From positions 62,001-126,000 of the forward strand of contig NW_020194512.1 of NCBI RefSeq assembly GCF_002865645.1: 64,000 nucleotides of DNA, in the 5' to 3' direction. Shown one piece after another: positions 1 to 11,346 of this stretch (position 1 is its first letter; every line of letters begins with the position of its first letter). This DNA is from Hyaloscypha bicolor E. Taxonomy: Eukaryota > Ascomycota > Leotiomycetes > Helotiales > Hyaloscyphaceae. The notes beneath the pieces were generated by a model. That model did not search any database, was not told the DNA's origin, and saw only the letters and a program-made list of their open reading frames with translations. The position numbers and the translations under genes were made by a program.

Positions 1-1
1 T

Positions 2-250
2 ACTGCTCTTTATGAGTTAAACGAGGTAGGCTCAGGGGTTGGCGAGAAAGGGGATACATTCGTCGCTGTTACGGTTTACTTTCATACTGGTGGAGCTAAT
101 ACAACGACTGATCAGGAGAGGCTGGTGTTCAATGGCTTCAAGTGGAAAAGCGGCCGAGGCAAGAAGAGAATTATTACCCCGCTGTGGACTGGAACAGCGG
201 CTGGGTTGAGTGAGCTTGTCTCAAGATGGATCAATGCCAAAGACCCTTGA
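2..250 (+). CDS. 3' end of an unidentified gene (partial)
   Basis: An open frame enters from the left edge and runs 82 codons to TGA at 248-250. The visible C-terminus contains FHTGGANTTTDQERLVFNGF and ends RWINAKDP. Amino-acid use is balanced and protein-like, with regular hydrophobic and charged alternation and no low complexity, so it is probably the last exon of a gene starting outside the window. I do not recognise the family and see no signal, membrane segment or catalytic motif in the visible part. The first codons could also be intron sequence, because the upstream exon cannot be seen. Confidence 0.55.
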   Translation, partial: TALYELNEVGSGVGEKGDTFVAVTVYFHTGGANTTTDQERLVFNGFKWKSGRGKKRIITPLWTGTAAGLSELVSRWINAKDP

Positions 251-2002
251 AGCATTCTTAGACAAGCATACCTTTTCTTGTAGAATTAAAACATTCCACT
301 AAATCTGGATGTAGGGAAATCAAAACATGCTACGAACTGAGGCTGCAGAAATAGGAAATCGAAACAGCAGCACCCAAAAGGCCAGGAAATTGATCTAGCA
401 TTAGACTCGGAGAGGCAACAAATTTATTATTACTCTAGTGTAATTTCCTTTCCGTACTTTCCTTTTTTTGGAAGGTGTTCAACACATTGCTTGGCAAAAG
501 TCAAAGCTCGATCTCTGGCTCGGAGGTTTCCACGTGGGAACGAAACCCCCCACCAGTTGCGGGGTCAGTGCTAGACATTGTGGAGTCAAAGGAAACCCGG
601 GAACAGGGGGAGGGAGGAGTATTATGAGCTTAAAACCAATGGTAAGAACAAGGAAATTTCCCGTGGTGGGGGTTTGGAAGTGATTGGCTCCTGATAGAGA
701 GTTTCGAAGTGGCGCAAAGCTCACCTGTTGAAGTACTTACTGAAACAAGTCACAACAGCGAATCATTCAGAAGAAAACAGTCTTGGGAAGAGCACTGCGC
801 AGCTCGGCTCCGGCGGCTTTTCTTTTCCAGTAACAAATTGCCCGGAGTTTTGATCCCTAGCCGTCAATGACAAACTCTCCGCGGCACAGGCCCAAGCGGG
901 GGAGTTTGCTTGCGAAGAAAGCAAGCCTCGGGAAGTCCCAGCGCAAATCTCCAGTCTGGCGCGGCTTTCTCCAGAAAAAGGCTTCTTCCCTGGCTGGTCC
1001 CACAAAACAGGTTCGAGAATCCAGTTAATAGCTCAAAAGTGAGCTTCCATAGCACAATGTACGCACCCACCAAGCCGACCCAACGATCCTGCGCTCCCCG
1101 TCAAAACGCACGTCAACCAGCAGGATCGACACGGCACTGCATGTCGGCAGGCCGCATGGAAGCCCGCGGCAGTAGAAACTGTGCCGGGGACCCCGCCTCA
1201 TCGCGCTGAAAAGCAAATACAAGTGCCTCTCCCCAAACCCCAAACCCAATAATCGCTTTGTAATAGCACCGATCTCAGTGACACAGGCCGGGAATAAGAT
1301 GCTTGTGCGATCGAAGCGGCTTCCCAACGGACAGGAAAGAGGGAAGGATACAGATCCGTAGAATCTGTCATACCATGCATTGCGATCCTGTGAGACCCTG
1401 AGGCGCGTTCGCTACACAAGCAAGACCTGGGGATTGGGTTCCCGGGTAGGAAGGGAGCTTAGGGTGGCACGGATGGGGAAACTTGTGAAGAGTGGTGTGG
1501 GAGAGTCTTGGGACCTCGACCTTCAAGTCTGCGGTCTATTTCAAGCCTTTTGTGGGCCCGGTATCGTGTGACAACGACGTGGTCTGACGGAGGGAACTGA
1601 AGAGTTGCTTTTGGGAGATCGGACCCCTCGGAGAGACCCCGTGAACATGTGGGCCCGCTGCATGATCATCTTCACTGCCGAAAAAGAAAAGAGAGATTCT
1701 CCTATCTCCATGTTGGGGAGCGGACTGGGACGGCATGGTTTGAGGCTTGGGTAATCATTGGGCGTCTATCATTAAGAATGAGATATCGTTGATAAGAAAT
1801 CATGAAGCGCTGCCTCGTCCATCTTCCTCGTAAAGTGACCAATCCTCCAACGCCGTGGTTTTCTGCTGCCAAATTCCCGTGCGCCCTGTACCGCAATTCA
1901 AAACGCCATCTAATGCTTGACTCCTGCCATAACCTCTGTGTTGGCCGCTGATCGACAATCCTCCTGTCTCGGAGCCACATCCTTCTGAACATACATCGCT
2001 CA
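251..2002. other. intergenic, no gene recognised
   Basis: Open frames here are short, occur on both strands at similar length, and resemble no family. It is the shared 3' side of the unknown gene on the left and the PARG-like gene on the right, so it should hold both 3' UTRs. Confidence 0.6.
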
Positions 2003-3195
2003 TCACCATTTGGAATGTTTCGATCCTTTGTAGTCATCGTGAATAACCGCAGGGCTGAAGACATGCTTAAAAGTCTCTAGATCCGAAGTGACACTGCTCC
2101 TTGACGATGATGAGGAGGAGGACGAATGCTTGGACGAGGATGAGTGCTTGGATGAATGTTTTGACGATGAACCTCTGGAAGATGAAGATGAACTCGCGCT
2201 TGCTCCCATGGGACCTTCAGGAGGCTCAAAGGCAAAGACAACGTCGTTGAAATGGCCCACAAATTCGGGATCTTTGAGGAAAAGGTCCCTCCACATTCTC
2301 GCTACCTCCTCTGGAGGATTTCCGAAACCGGATCCCAAACCGAAAGTCCCGATACAGAGGTTTGCATATCCATAGTAGACCGCAATTCGCAAGGATGTTC
2401 GAATTTTGTCTCTCATAAGCTCCTTTTCATCTTTGAAGGCGTATTTCGTGTCGTGGTCCCTCAATTTTGGCCGTTTGACGGGGCAAACTGAAATGACAGG
2501 CAGGCCTAGAACGTTAGCTTCGAATGATCGATGCTTAACGACAGGACTTACTCTTATATTCCTCCCAGGGCTCATATTTCTCTGGTCCATTCCGGAAAAC
2601 AACTGATAAATGTTAACACTGCGTAACTTTGAACACAAAACTCAACTTACCAACGTTCTGGGAGATAATCCCCGCTCTTGCTTGGATTGGATAATTGGAA
2701 GACAACGAATTTCCAGCTGCGGGAGTTGTGAGCGTTGCAAAAAGATTGCTTCTCCGGCAGAGACACTCTTCTGGTGACATGACACCTAGCCTTGATTAGC
2801 TCGGGTCTGGAAATGAAATTCAGGAAGTCATACCGGCCTCCCAATCACCTCCGGGTCTTTTGTCATGTGCTGGCATAATGACGGGGATTGGGGAGTCGCC
2901 AGCAGCCCACTCAATAGCAAGATCAACAGGATCTCGTTCATAGAAGGCTAGAGAAATGTCAATATTTGCTTCAGTCTATGAAGTGATCGGTCATACCAAA
3001 TCTAGCATGATACATCATTTCATTCATTCGTTCCCCAGATTCGTAACGGGGTGGAGGCTTCGCCGGCAACGAGTCCGAGAAGCATGTATACGAAGTAGGC
3101 GGCCATCTGTCACTGAAGTTGTCACGGATATATGGAATGTAATTCTTTTTGGCCTCCGCAGCTATCTCGGAGGGCTTCGGCTTCGAAGGAGGCAT
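2003..3195 (-). CDS. microbial-type PARG-like protein (macro-like fold), five exons
   Basis: Likely poly(ADP-ribose) or ADP-ribose processing hydrolase of the fungal/bacterial PARG type. My model joins complement(2997..3195, 2834..2947, 2651..2785, 2552..2602, 2003..2505), 333 aa; every junction keeps frame with GT..AG introns of 46 to 50 nt. The motif GGDWEAGVMSPEECLCRRSNL is split, with GGDWEAG in exon 2 and MSPEECLCRRS in exon 3. It matches the family signature GGG-X6-8-QEE, with the catalytic second Glu kept but third Gly changed to Asp and Gln to Pro. The last exon has the conserved run YYGYANLCIGTFGLGSGFGN and a VVFAFEPPEG block, followed by a Ser/His-rich tail of about 45 residues. The ATG at 3195 begins MPPSKPKPSEIAAEAKK. 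The first intron is the least certain. The gene is divergent from the mitochondrial AsnRS gene. Confidence 0.8.
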
Positions 3196-4421
3196 CTTGG
3201 AATACTGTTAAAGTTGAAAGTACTGCGGAGTGGTAGATTTGAGCTGATCTTCGTCGGACACATAGAAGGAGAGAAAATTTCCTTTCTCAAGGACCCATTG
3301 TGGTGCAAAAGATGGACATGGGTCAACACTTATAGTTTCCCTGATGATGTGGATTGGGAAAAAGAAACGCCACTTCCGTCAAGGAGACATTCCAGATTGG
3401 ATGCGAGTCGACAATTTAGGAGCACAAGTTCAGACTAAGTCCACGACCTGAGACCTCGAACAGGCCCTACACTACCAACTGGGTGGCTCCCCAGAACACT
3501 TTGGGGCTAGGTCCGCCGGAGTATAAACCGCCCACAGCACACAGATTGCCTGCCCAGACCCATTTGGTTCCAATGCGACCCAAGCCCAGTTTTTGAGGCG
3601 GCGAATAAATTGGTTTGGTGACGGGCCACTGTAAAAAAGCAAAGAAACTAATGCATAGGGCCGGGTTCCAAGATCTCTTGTACCCTGTGTCGCAGGAGTA
3701 CTGAGATTGGCGAGAGAGATCTGACTGAAAGAAGCAAGCAGTGCAACGAGGGTCCTGAGCACTGGGAGTCCGAGGGTCACAGGTTGAGCATGCTGGTTGG
3801 GCCTTGAAACATCTGAGAGCTGGGCAGCGAACTGAGCGAAGTATCAGCATCCACCCAGGAGTGAGGCTCCAATAGTCTATCGCGAAGGGCACATTCCTCG
3901 GCACTCGCCCGCGGAGAGGGGTAGGCAGAGCAAAAGCAATTCACAAGAATGAGAACGAGCTCCCGGGAAATAACTAACCATAACAGCGCATGTGACACTG
4001 CGGTTCAAGGCGGTCTGGGGGGAGGAAACAGCACTGCATTGGGAATGATCAGAACGCGGCAGTGAGAGTGCGAGCAGATACCGCATTTCCGCCCTGGCCT
4101 GCAGCATAACAAAAGGGAGAAAAAGGAGAAAGCGAAGATTAGCACTGCTACACTGCTGCACTGGAGACAAAGTTTGAGAGTTCGAGTGCGGAGGAGGCGT
4201 CTGCGTCTGCGTCTGCGCCTGCGCCTGCGACTACAGTCTGAGTTGAGAGTCTGGTTGCGGCTCGATCCGAAGCGCACCTCACTCACGTCTTTTTTTCGCG
4301 TCTCTGAAACTTTCTGTTTACCCCTTCTCTCCCCCAATTCCTCCAACTCCCTCTCACCACACCGACAATTGACCCCCAGGGCGGTTCCCCGGACGGCAAA
4401 ATCTTGTTTCGAGTGGGGGAG
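3196..4421. promoter_or_regulatory. divergent intergenic promoter region with CT-rich tract
   Basis: This 1.2 kb stretch separates two divergent starts. No conserved open frame is seen. Near the AsnRS start, about 4305-4365 is strongly pyrimidine-rich, a common feature just upstream of transcription starts in filamentous fungi. A (CTGCGN)-type hexanucleotide repeat lies at about 4199-4232. That the region serves both genes is inferred from layout only. Confidence 0.45.
4199..4232. repeat. imperfect CTGCG(T/C) hexanucleotide repeat
   Basis: About five copies of a CTGCGT/CTGCGC unit in the 5' region of the AsnRS gene, purine/pyrimidine-skewed and non-coding. Confidence 0.7.
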
Positions 4422-6033
4422 ATGGTCCGATCAGTAGTGGCGCGCTGTGTCAAGCAGGTATTCAGACAATCGAGAGGCTTGCATACCAAGCCGCTGTCTC
4501 ACGAGTCGTCCATCGCACACCTCCTCGACCAAGGGCCAAAGGACAGCGAGAGGGTCGTCGTCAATGGCTTTATACGGTCAATCAGGAACCAGAAGCAGAG
4601 GTCTTTTGCCTCTGTAGGGGACGGGTCCAGCCTCGAGCCGCTGCAAGCCCTCCTTACTCCCCAACAGTCCGAGAGGTCAGAGCTCCATGCACACCTCCAC
4701 ATTCCGTCCAACTCTAACCAGACTGCTGGGCAGACTCTCCAATGGCACAGCTGTCCGACTCACGGGCTCCTGGAGACAATCGCCGAACCCCAAGGTGCAA
4801 AGCCACGAGCTGCATGTCAAGGAGGTAGATATTATCGGATACTCAGACCCTGCTGTATGTAAGGCTTGGACAATGGATATTTCAGATGACAGTACTAAGT
4901 GTGACGGACAGACGTATCCTCTGCAAAAGAAATACCATACGCCTGAATACCTACGAACGATGCCCCACATGCGAGCTCGACTTCCCTTCAACTCCACATT
5001 ACTACGTTTCCGGTCAGATGCTATAGCAGCAGTCACTTCAATGTTCTCCGAGAATGGCTTCACTCAGATACACACACCTATAATCACATCCTCTGACTGC
5101 GAGGGCGCCGGAGAAGTCTTCCGGATCGGAGCTTCGGAGAAAGAGTTGGGCAGCGAGGGAGACGACGGGTCGTTTTTTAAGGCCGCAAAATATCTGACAG
5201 TCTCAAGCCAATTGCACCTTGAGGCTTTGGCACAATCTGTTGGCAAAGTATGGACATTATCGCCAACCTTCCGGGCAGAAAAGAGTGATACTGCGCGCCA
5301 TCTGAGCGAGTTCTACATGCTGGAGGCTGAGATCAGTTTCACGCAAGACATGGAAGATGTGATGGGGTTGGCTGAGAAAGCTGCCCAGTCTATAGCCCGG
5401 AATTTGGATTCGGCTGTGTCAAGAGTTGGGAAGGAACTGCTGCAAAGCACAATAGGAGAAGAGGAAATTAGAAGACGAGTGGGCGGCATGCTCCAAGGTT
5501 TCCATCGGATAACGTACACCGAGGCTATCAAGCTACTGCAAACTTCTACACACCAATTCGAATATTCTCCAACATGGGGCCACGGCCTACAGGCGGAACA
5601 TGAACGATGGATTGCCGCGCAGGTTGGGGGCAAGGCAGACATTAGTGTTCCCGTCTTCGTCACCCACTATCCTCGAGCCATCAAACCATTCTACATGTTA
5701 CCAACAGCCAACACCGCGGATGGCCGAGAAACGGTGGATTGTTTCGATCTTCTTGTTCCAGAGGCATGCGAAATTGCAGGCGGTTCGACGCGTGAGCATC
5801 AGCTGAGGCCCCTCATCAAGTCCATGCAAGCAAAGGGCATGATTCCAGGCCCTGACCCCTCGGACGAAGATCTTGGCGAATTGAGATGGTACGTTGATCT
5901 GCGACGATGGGGTAGTGTGCCTCATGGTGGATTTGGTCTGGGCTTCGACAGACTATTGGGATATCTTGCCGGTGTGCCAAATATCAGAGAGGTGGTCACC
6001 TTTCCTCGATGGGTTGGCCGTTGTGAGTGTTAG
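4422..6033 (+). CDS. asparaginyl-tRNA synthetase, mitochondrial (class II)
   Basis: Charges mitochondrial tRNA-Asn with asparagine. Two exons, 4422..4675 and 4734..6033, joined through a 58-nt intron with a CTAAC branch site, give 517 aa. The first in-frame ATG is 4422. Its N-terminus MVRSVVARCVKQVFRQSRG is basic and lacks acidic residues, as expected for a mitochondrial presequence. An OB-fold anticodon-binding domain follows (VVVNGFIRSIRNQ to about residue 130). The class II core then carries motif 2, FRAEKSDTARHLSEFYMLEAE beginning at residue 264, and motif 3, GFGLGFDR at 484-491. The C-terminus WVGRCEC is the usual AsnRS ending. The length fits fungal organellar AsnRS (yeast SLM5 type). 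The join restores a continuous SER-LSNGTAVRLTGSW segment, which supports the intron over a frameshift. Confidence 0.95.
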
Positions 6034-9000
6034 GCTCCCTCTTAGTATGTACAATACGCTTCTTGTAAGACTATCCCATCCGGGTCTTGAACATCGCTCA
6101 CATGCTCTCCACTTCGCCGACTCCGAACGTCCTTCTCGTGACACTGCCACCGGCCATTGCGCTGGGACCTCTCCAACACCGGGGATCACGAAGACGGTTC
6201 CCGGTCGGGCCTTTCTTCGGGGTTGTCACACCTGTGACACACCTGCTGTGGCTTCGGTCCAGACCTGCTATCAGGCAGGCATACTCATCTATCTATATTG
6301 CTCTCGCCACTCTCTCCTCACAACCAACCAACCAACTGCGCTCCATCTTCAAAATTATGAAACACCACCAGCCCCAATAGACCCCAAACGCAACCTCATG
6401 AACTGCCGCCAATAAGTAAAGCATGTGCCTGGTTTTCTGCAGCGGACGGGATGACCGCGGGTATGCTCTGCTCCATGCCAACCAAATCCGTGAGCCGAAT
6501 TCTTTTCCGCTCCCCCTTACATCGACCCCAATGGTCAATGGAACTCGAAAAGTTATATTATCAGCTGCCGCTCTGCCGCCAACATGCGCCTTGTCCCTGG
6601 CCTCTGCGTCTCAGGTAGCGCAACCCTATTCTCAACCCCAAGACGGAACTGCCGACTGCAGGAAACGCACGGCATTGCAGATTCCTTTCTGCAGAGGCTA
6701 CCTCTCCAACGGCCGCGCTTTTCATTACACACACCTCCATGTATGTGACATAGAATTGAAGTAAGGTTGGGCGGTCCGCTGTGCATGCTGCCTTGCTTGC
6801 ATATGCGAGTACTGGAGGGAGGGGGGCGGATATGTCAGGATGGGATGTCATGCGATGGCGTGTTTAAATTTAAACGCCGCGCCTCGCAGACGCACATCAG
6901 ACTGTTCCTGGTCCCTCGCTTGGGGGGGGTGCCCTTTGCGCCTATTTCGATCGCTTGTTACGCTTTTGTCCTGTGTCGACGGCGTCTTTTGGTTCTGATG
7001 ATGGTCTTCGATGAATAGATTGATGGTGTGGGAATCTAGGCAGCGAAATGAGACCACTTATTTCCAACATGTTTAATTTACGGGAATTGATCCAAATGAT
7101 TCATTCATCTTTCCCTCGCTCTGTTGGCCAATTGACGCCGAAGCCTTTTTCCAACAACTTGCAAAGCCTCGTCCCTCGTACCTGCAACCCATCATGGCCC
7201 TTTCCCCACCTCCTCTTCCACCTATGTACCACCCCAGCGTGCAACAAGCTTCGGCAATCTCCAGATCACGCAGTCAATCGAATGGCATGATGCCAAACAA
7301 ATGCGTAGAAGATAGACAAAATAGACGCAGAAACATGCAGTCAGCAAGCAAGTCAGCCCCAATCCTATCGCTCTAGGATGAGTTGGGAATACCCGGCGCT
7401 ATATCTCCCCTATTTTACCCCACTATCGCTTTGGGGACCCCCCTGCTCCACCCCGCTTGGTGAGGAATGACAAACTTCGGGGCTACACCAGTTCAAATCC
7501 TTCCCGAGCACACAGATAGAGTTGGGGTCCATGCAATGCAGGAGGTGAGAAGCGCAGCGGGTAAGACGGATGTCTCGTCCTCCCGCTGCAGCTGGCGTCT
7601 AACTATCTTTCCGCATCTTCCTCGGTCGGCCCGCAGGCAGGCAGACAGGCAGATGCAAAAAGTGTGCTGCACCCCCGCCGGTTCTTCCCCAGCGAGGGGT
7701 CCCCCTGGAAGCGCGGCACCAGGCATGGAAATGGAGGTTCCTCCCGGCGTGCTTCAGCATGCGCGGATCCCACCCACACCTGGATCTGCCAGCCGGGAAG
7801 TGTGGCATTTTCGTACGCAAGAAGCCCTAAAACAAGTTTCCTGACACTCCCTGAAGCACCTCGTAAGCGACGCCCTCGTCTCAACCGTGCTGTCGGTACC
7901 GCGCTGACGACGTCCTCCAATCCTTCCGTCAGGGCTGCCCATCCCTCCCGCGCGAGAAATTGAGCTTCCAGTCTAAAACAAGCGCCAAGTAGCCTGTTTT
8001 CTTCAAAGGCTGATACCTGCCATGCGGCCCTTCCTGCAACCGCGCCTCTAGACAGATGGGAAGGCAGACTCTTTTGGATCCGCAGCAAGAAGCAGTCCTG
8101 CTCTAAAGAAGGGCGGAGAGAGCGAGACAAGCATTAGGGAAAGGAGAAAGGGGGTATTCTGGCGAGGGAGGCAGTGAAGACTTCGAGGAGGTAGAGGTGC
8201 AAGGGAAGAGGTACTGCCTTGTACCTTTCGTATACGATGTGTCTCTTGTACTCTAGTCCACCAGGTCTTCCCCCGGCCCCACCCCTGAGAGCTGAATGGG
8301 AGGGTTGGGTAGAGGTATCAATCGGCGCTTCATTCACTCTCACCCCCTTTCACCGTGTCACGCGCTCAGCCTCCTCCCTCCACTCCCTAGAATCATACCA
8401 AGCTCTGGGCCCGATTATGGAAATCACAAGTTTACGGCTCTGGGAGCTACTAAACTTACCTTAGGAGCTCTATCCCCAGATCGTGAACTCAAGCAGCTTC
8501 ATAAAAGATGCCAAATCCAAAGTAGTCGCATGATGATCCTCCTCTTATTCTCTCCTTCCTTCCTCCCTTTCATAAACCATACGCAGCAACGCAAGCGAAG
8601 TCTAGTTGCGTCCAAGAGTTTCATCTCCTCCGTAATCATGACTCCAAGTCACTTCCCGCTAGGGTAGAATCGTAAACGAGAGCGCAAGACATGAATGAAA
8701 GTCACATTGCAAGCATCTTGGACGAAGCATGCGATCAATCCTCTTTTCATTCCTCTATAAGATCAAGTTCCCTCATCCCTTGGCAAGACTTTAAGTCTGC
8801 ACCCGTTTCCCATCCATCCCCTTCCCAATCCCAACCCAGGAAGCAGAAGCGCCTCAGATCACGCCAACGCCAACGCAATGCAGCAAGCAACCCTCTCCCC
8901 AGCCATGCAAGTATGTCAACCCCCGTAAAAAAAAATTTAAACAAGAAAACGACTGTTGCGAGCGCTGCAATGCAGTGCTGAAAGCTAGTCATACAAACAG

Positions 9001-9098
9001 CGAATTGGGAATTAATAAAAAAAATAAAGGAAAAGAATGAAACCAGAAAGCTGGTATTAGACGCCGTCCACGCCCTTCTATCGCGAAAGCAGGCAAAA
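6034..9098. other. 3 kb intergenic, no gene recognised
   Basis: It lies between the convergent 3' ends of the AsnRS (+) and WOPR (-) genes. Open frames are under about 180 codons, mostly lack ATG starts or family resemblance, and overlap on opposite strands. Notable sequence: a perfect 14-nt AT-rich palindrome at 6862-6875 and an A-rich tract near 9016-9030. Confidence 0.6.
6862..6875. repeat. perfect 14-nt palindrome GTTTAAATTTAAAC
   Basis: Self-complementary 14-mer in otherwise GC-balanced intergenic DNA. Function unknown; it could be chance or a protein-binding site. Confidence 0.5.
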
Positions 9099-10583
9099 TC
9101 AGATCATGAACTTTCGATCAAGCACCCTAATCGCCCTCTGATCCTCGCCAAGAATATTCAGCTTCTCGTGTGGGATATCCTTCGGTCGCTGATTATCCTC
9201 CTTCGGACTCCTGCTGCCCGCCCTGCTGGAATTGCTCTTATTGTCCGACATCACCGAGACCGAGTCTGTAGCATGCACTAGGCTTGAGATGCTGGGTATG
9301 CTCTGGGCTTGCGATGTGCTGTTGCCGTTGGGCGTGCCGTTGGGCGAGGCTCGACCGTTTGAAGAGGGAGTATTGGCTTGGTCTTGAGGCTTGGTACCCG
9401 GTGGTGTGGAGGTCCGTGGGGTGCCGTTGACTTGGACCGGTGGCAGGTTTTGGGCAGTGAGGCGGGGATCGAGCATTGGTGGTGCTGCGCTTTGCAAGGC
9501 TCGTTGGGCGATTTGAGCTTGCTGCTCGGCGTGGGCTTGTTGCTCGGCGACCAGTCTAGCTTGAGCCACTCGTGGACTTGGGTTGGGGGCGTAGTGCGGC
9601 ATGATATTTTGTGCTGTTGCGGTGCTCATTCCTCGGTGTTGCGGTGGAGGCGGTGGTGGGGGAAGAGACGAATCAGCGAGAGGGGGTGGTGGTCGGTCGA
9701 AGACCGTTTGTGGGGGATGTTGACCCATAGAAGTCGGTGGCATTCCATTGGGGATATAGGGGCTGTGTTGTTGGTAAGGCGAATTATGTTGCGATCCTGG
9801 GTGAGGGGCAGAATTGTACATCGAGCCGGAATGAGGAGGGAATGGTGGTGTCGAGATTGGAGACGGTGGCCAGTTGTAGTTTTGAGCTACTGCATATGGG
9901 TGTGGTGGAGGACCTCGTTGCTGGTATGGTGATGGTTGCATGTGTTGTTGAGGTGATTGCATATATGGAGCTTGTTGCATTGGTGCTCGAGTAACAGGTG
10001 GTCCTTGAGCCTCATGGACAGTTGACTCTGGGTACATGCCCTTTACGGGAACAATATGTCGAAGAGATGGATCTGTGGTTGGCTGCATCAACTCAGGAGC
10101 ACCAGCGTGCGGTCGAGAGTAGTAGCTGATAAGATGGAGGTGTTGGCCAGTCGAGGTGGTGATGCTGAAAGATTGCTTCATCAATCCGTCAGGCTTGTAT
10201 CTGTATCCGTCCGGTCCATCGCCATCCATATCTTGATCTTCATCACTTCCTCTGCCACTGTCCGGTGTCTTTCCTCCAATTCTTCGTGCTGGCGGCGGCA
10301 CGAATTGGCCTCCGCCTCTCTTGCCCTCCATCTCTCGGTATGTCAAAAAACTGCCAGAAACTCTGCTTGCACTCCATGACTTCCCATCCGTCCATCTCCG
10401 CATTCCTGCTTCCCGCTCATCCCAGACAAAGACGGATCCTGACTTTATTGATTGTCTCTCCTTCTCGGATAATCTTCGCTGGACTCGAGGTAGCAGACCT
10501 AGACGGCAAGCTTCGAAGAGCTTGATCGCATCTGCAGGCGTCCGCACGTGGCCGTGATAGGTGTCCATCCTGTTCGTCGTCAT
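9099..10583 (-). CDS. WOPR (Gti1/Pac2) family transcription factor, Pac2 type
   Basis: DNA-binding regulator of the WOPR family, whose members control morphological switching, conidiation, sexual development and virulence in ascomycetes. Single exon of 494 aa. The frame is open upstream to about 10982 but has no ATG there, so the start is the ATG at 10583, MTTNRMDTYHGHVRTPADA. WOPR box part 1 covers about residues 8-90 (TYHGHVRTPADAIKLFEACR, RWTDGKSWSASRVSGSFLTY). Part 2 covers about 125-157 (DGYRYKPDGLMKQSFSIT, then HLHLISYYSR). The KPDGLMKQSFSITT wording fits the Pac2 branch rather than Wor1/Sge1/Ryp1, where it is nearer GLIKQT. The rest is a Pro/Gln/His-rich presumed activation region. The end KLNILGEDQRAIRVLDRKFM looks conserved. 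Confidence 0.94.
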   Translation of the reverse strand: MTTNRMDTYHGHVRTPADAIKLFEACRLGLLPRVQRRLSEKERQSIKSGSVFVWDEREAGMRRWTDGKSWSASRVSGSFLTYREMEGKRGGGQFVPPPARRIGGKTPDSGRGSDEDQDMDGDGPDGYRYKPDGLMKQSFSITTSTGQHLHLISYYSRPHAGAPELMQPTTDPSLRHIVPVKGMYPESTVHEAQGPPVTRAPMQQAPYMQSPQQHMQPSPYQQRGPPPHPYAVAQNYNWPPSPISTPPFPPHSGSMYNSAPHPGSQHNSPYQQHSPYIPNGMPPTSMGQHPPQTVFDRPPPPLADSSLPPPPPPPQHRGMSTATAQNIMPHYAPNPSPRVAQARLVAEQQAHAEQQAQIAQRALQSAAPPMLDPRLTAQNLPPVQVNGTPRTSTPPGTKPQDQANTPSSNGRASPNGTPNGNSTSQAQSIPSISSLVHATDSVSVMSDNKSNSSRAGSRSPKEDNQRPKDIPHEKLNILGEDQRAIRVLDRKFMI

Positions 10584-10855
10584 GTCAATTGACCTCTCTG
10601 AATTTTGCACACCGCGTGCTGCCTGTCTGCTCAAGTAAAGGAGGACCAGCTGTCCCTTGCTCTGCTCCAAACTTGTGCCACGGCGTCCTTCGCAGAATGT
10701 CGCCGATGTCTCCCTCAAGTTTCTCAATGCCGGCAAGGATCTTTCTCGGCGGTCGTACGCGGTCCCTGCCGTTTCTCGGACGTCACAGAAAGCTTGGTGG
10801 GCCACGAGAGCCGGTTTGCAGGCCAAGAATCGGCGGCGGCGAGGTGGGTGGTAGC

Positions 10856-10873
10856 GCTGCTGCTGCTGCTGCT
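10856..10873. repeat. (CTG)n microsatellite
   Basis: Six uninterrupted trinucleotide units upstream of the WOPR ATG. Confidence 0.8.
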
Positions 10874-11323
10874 GGAGGAAGTCGAGTCGAAGCGGACGAG
10901 TGCTGAGACGTGCGGCGGTTGATCTCCTTCGCTTCAGATGAAAGTTAGCCACAGATTCGTCCCACAATGGCACCGATTGCACCAGGTGGGCAACTGGCGG
11001 AGGTCGAAGCGAAGATGAGACAATGGGAGCATGAGAGTGACAGAAGCTTAAAGTAAAGTTGCCGGGGCTGCGCGTGCAGTTGACGTTTCTGCAGGAATTC
11101 TGTGGGCACTTCTGTGGGCATGTCGCCGCACCAGCCTGACACAGAGGACGACAGATCTGATTTCAGAACGAAAACGCGCTGCGACGGCGGTGGTGGGGGG
11201 TGTTGCGGCTTTGGAGGAGAGGTGGTGGGTAGCTGCGTATCTGATCGCCCCATGCCCACACCCACCCACAGTCTGATTGACGGCGGTCGATGACGCAAGG
11301 TTCAGCAAGCGACAGCGAGCTGT

Positions 11324-11346
11324 GCGCTGCGCTGCGCTGCGCTGCC
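11324..11346. repeat. (GCGCT)4 pentanucleotide array
   Basis: Four and a half tandem copies of GCGCT/GCTGC in the WOPR upstream region. Confidence 0.85.

Noticed and set aside
1008..1028. GGTTCGAGAATCC, resembling a tRNA B box
   Set aside because: No matching A box, acceptor stem or anticodon arm could be folded around it.
10584..10982. N-terminal extension of the WOPR protein
   Set aside because: The frame stays open but contains no ATG before 10583, and the conserved family start is MTTNRMDTYHGHV.
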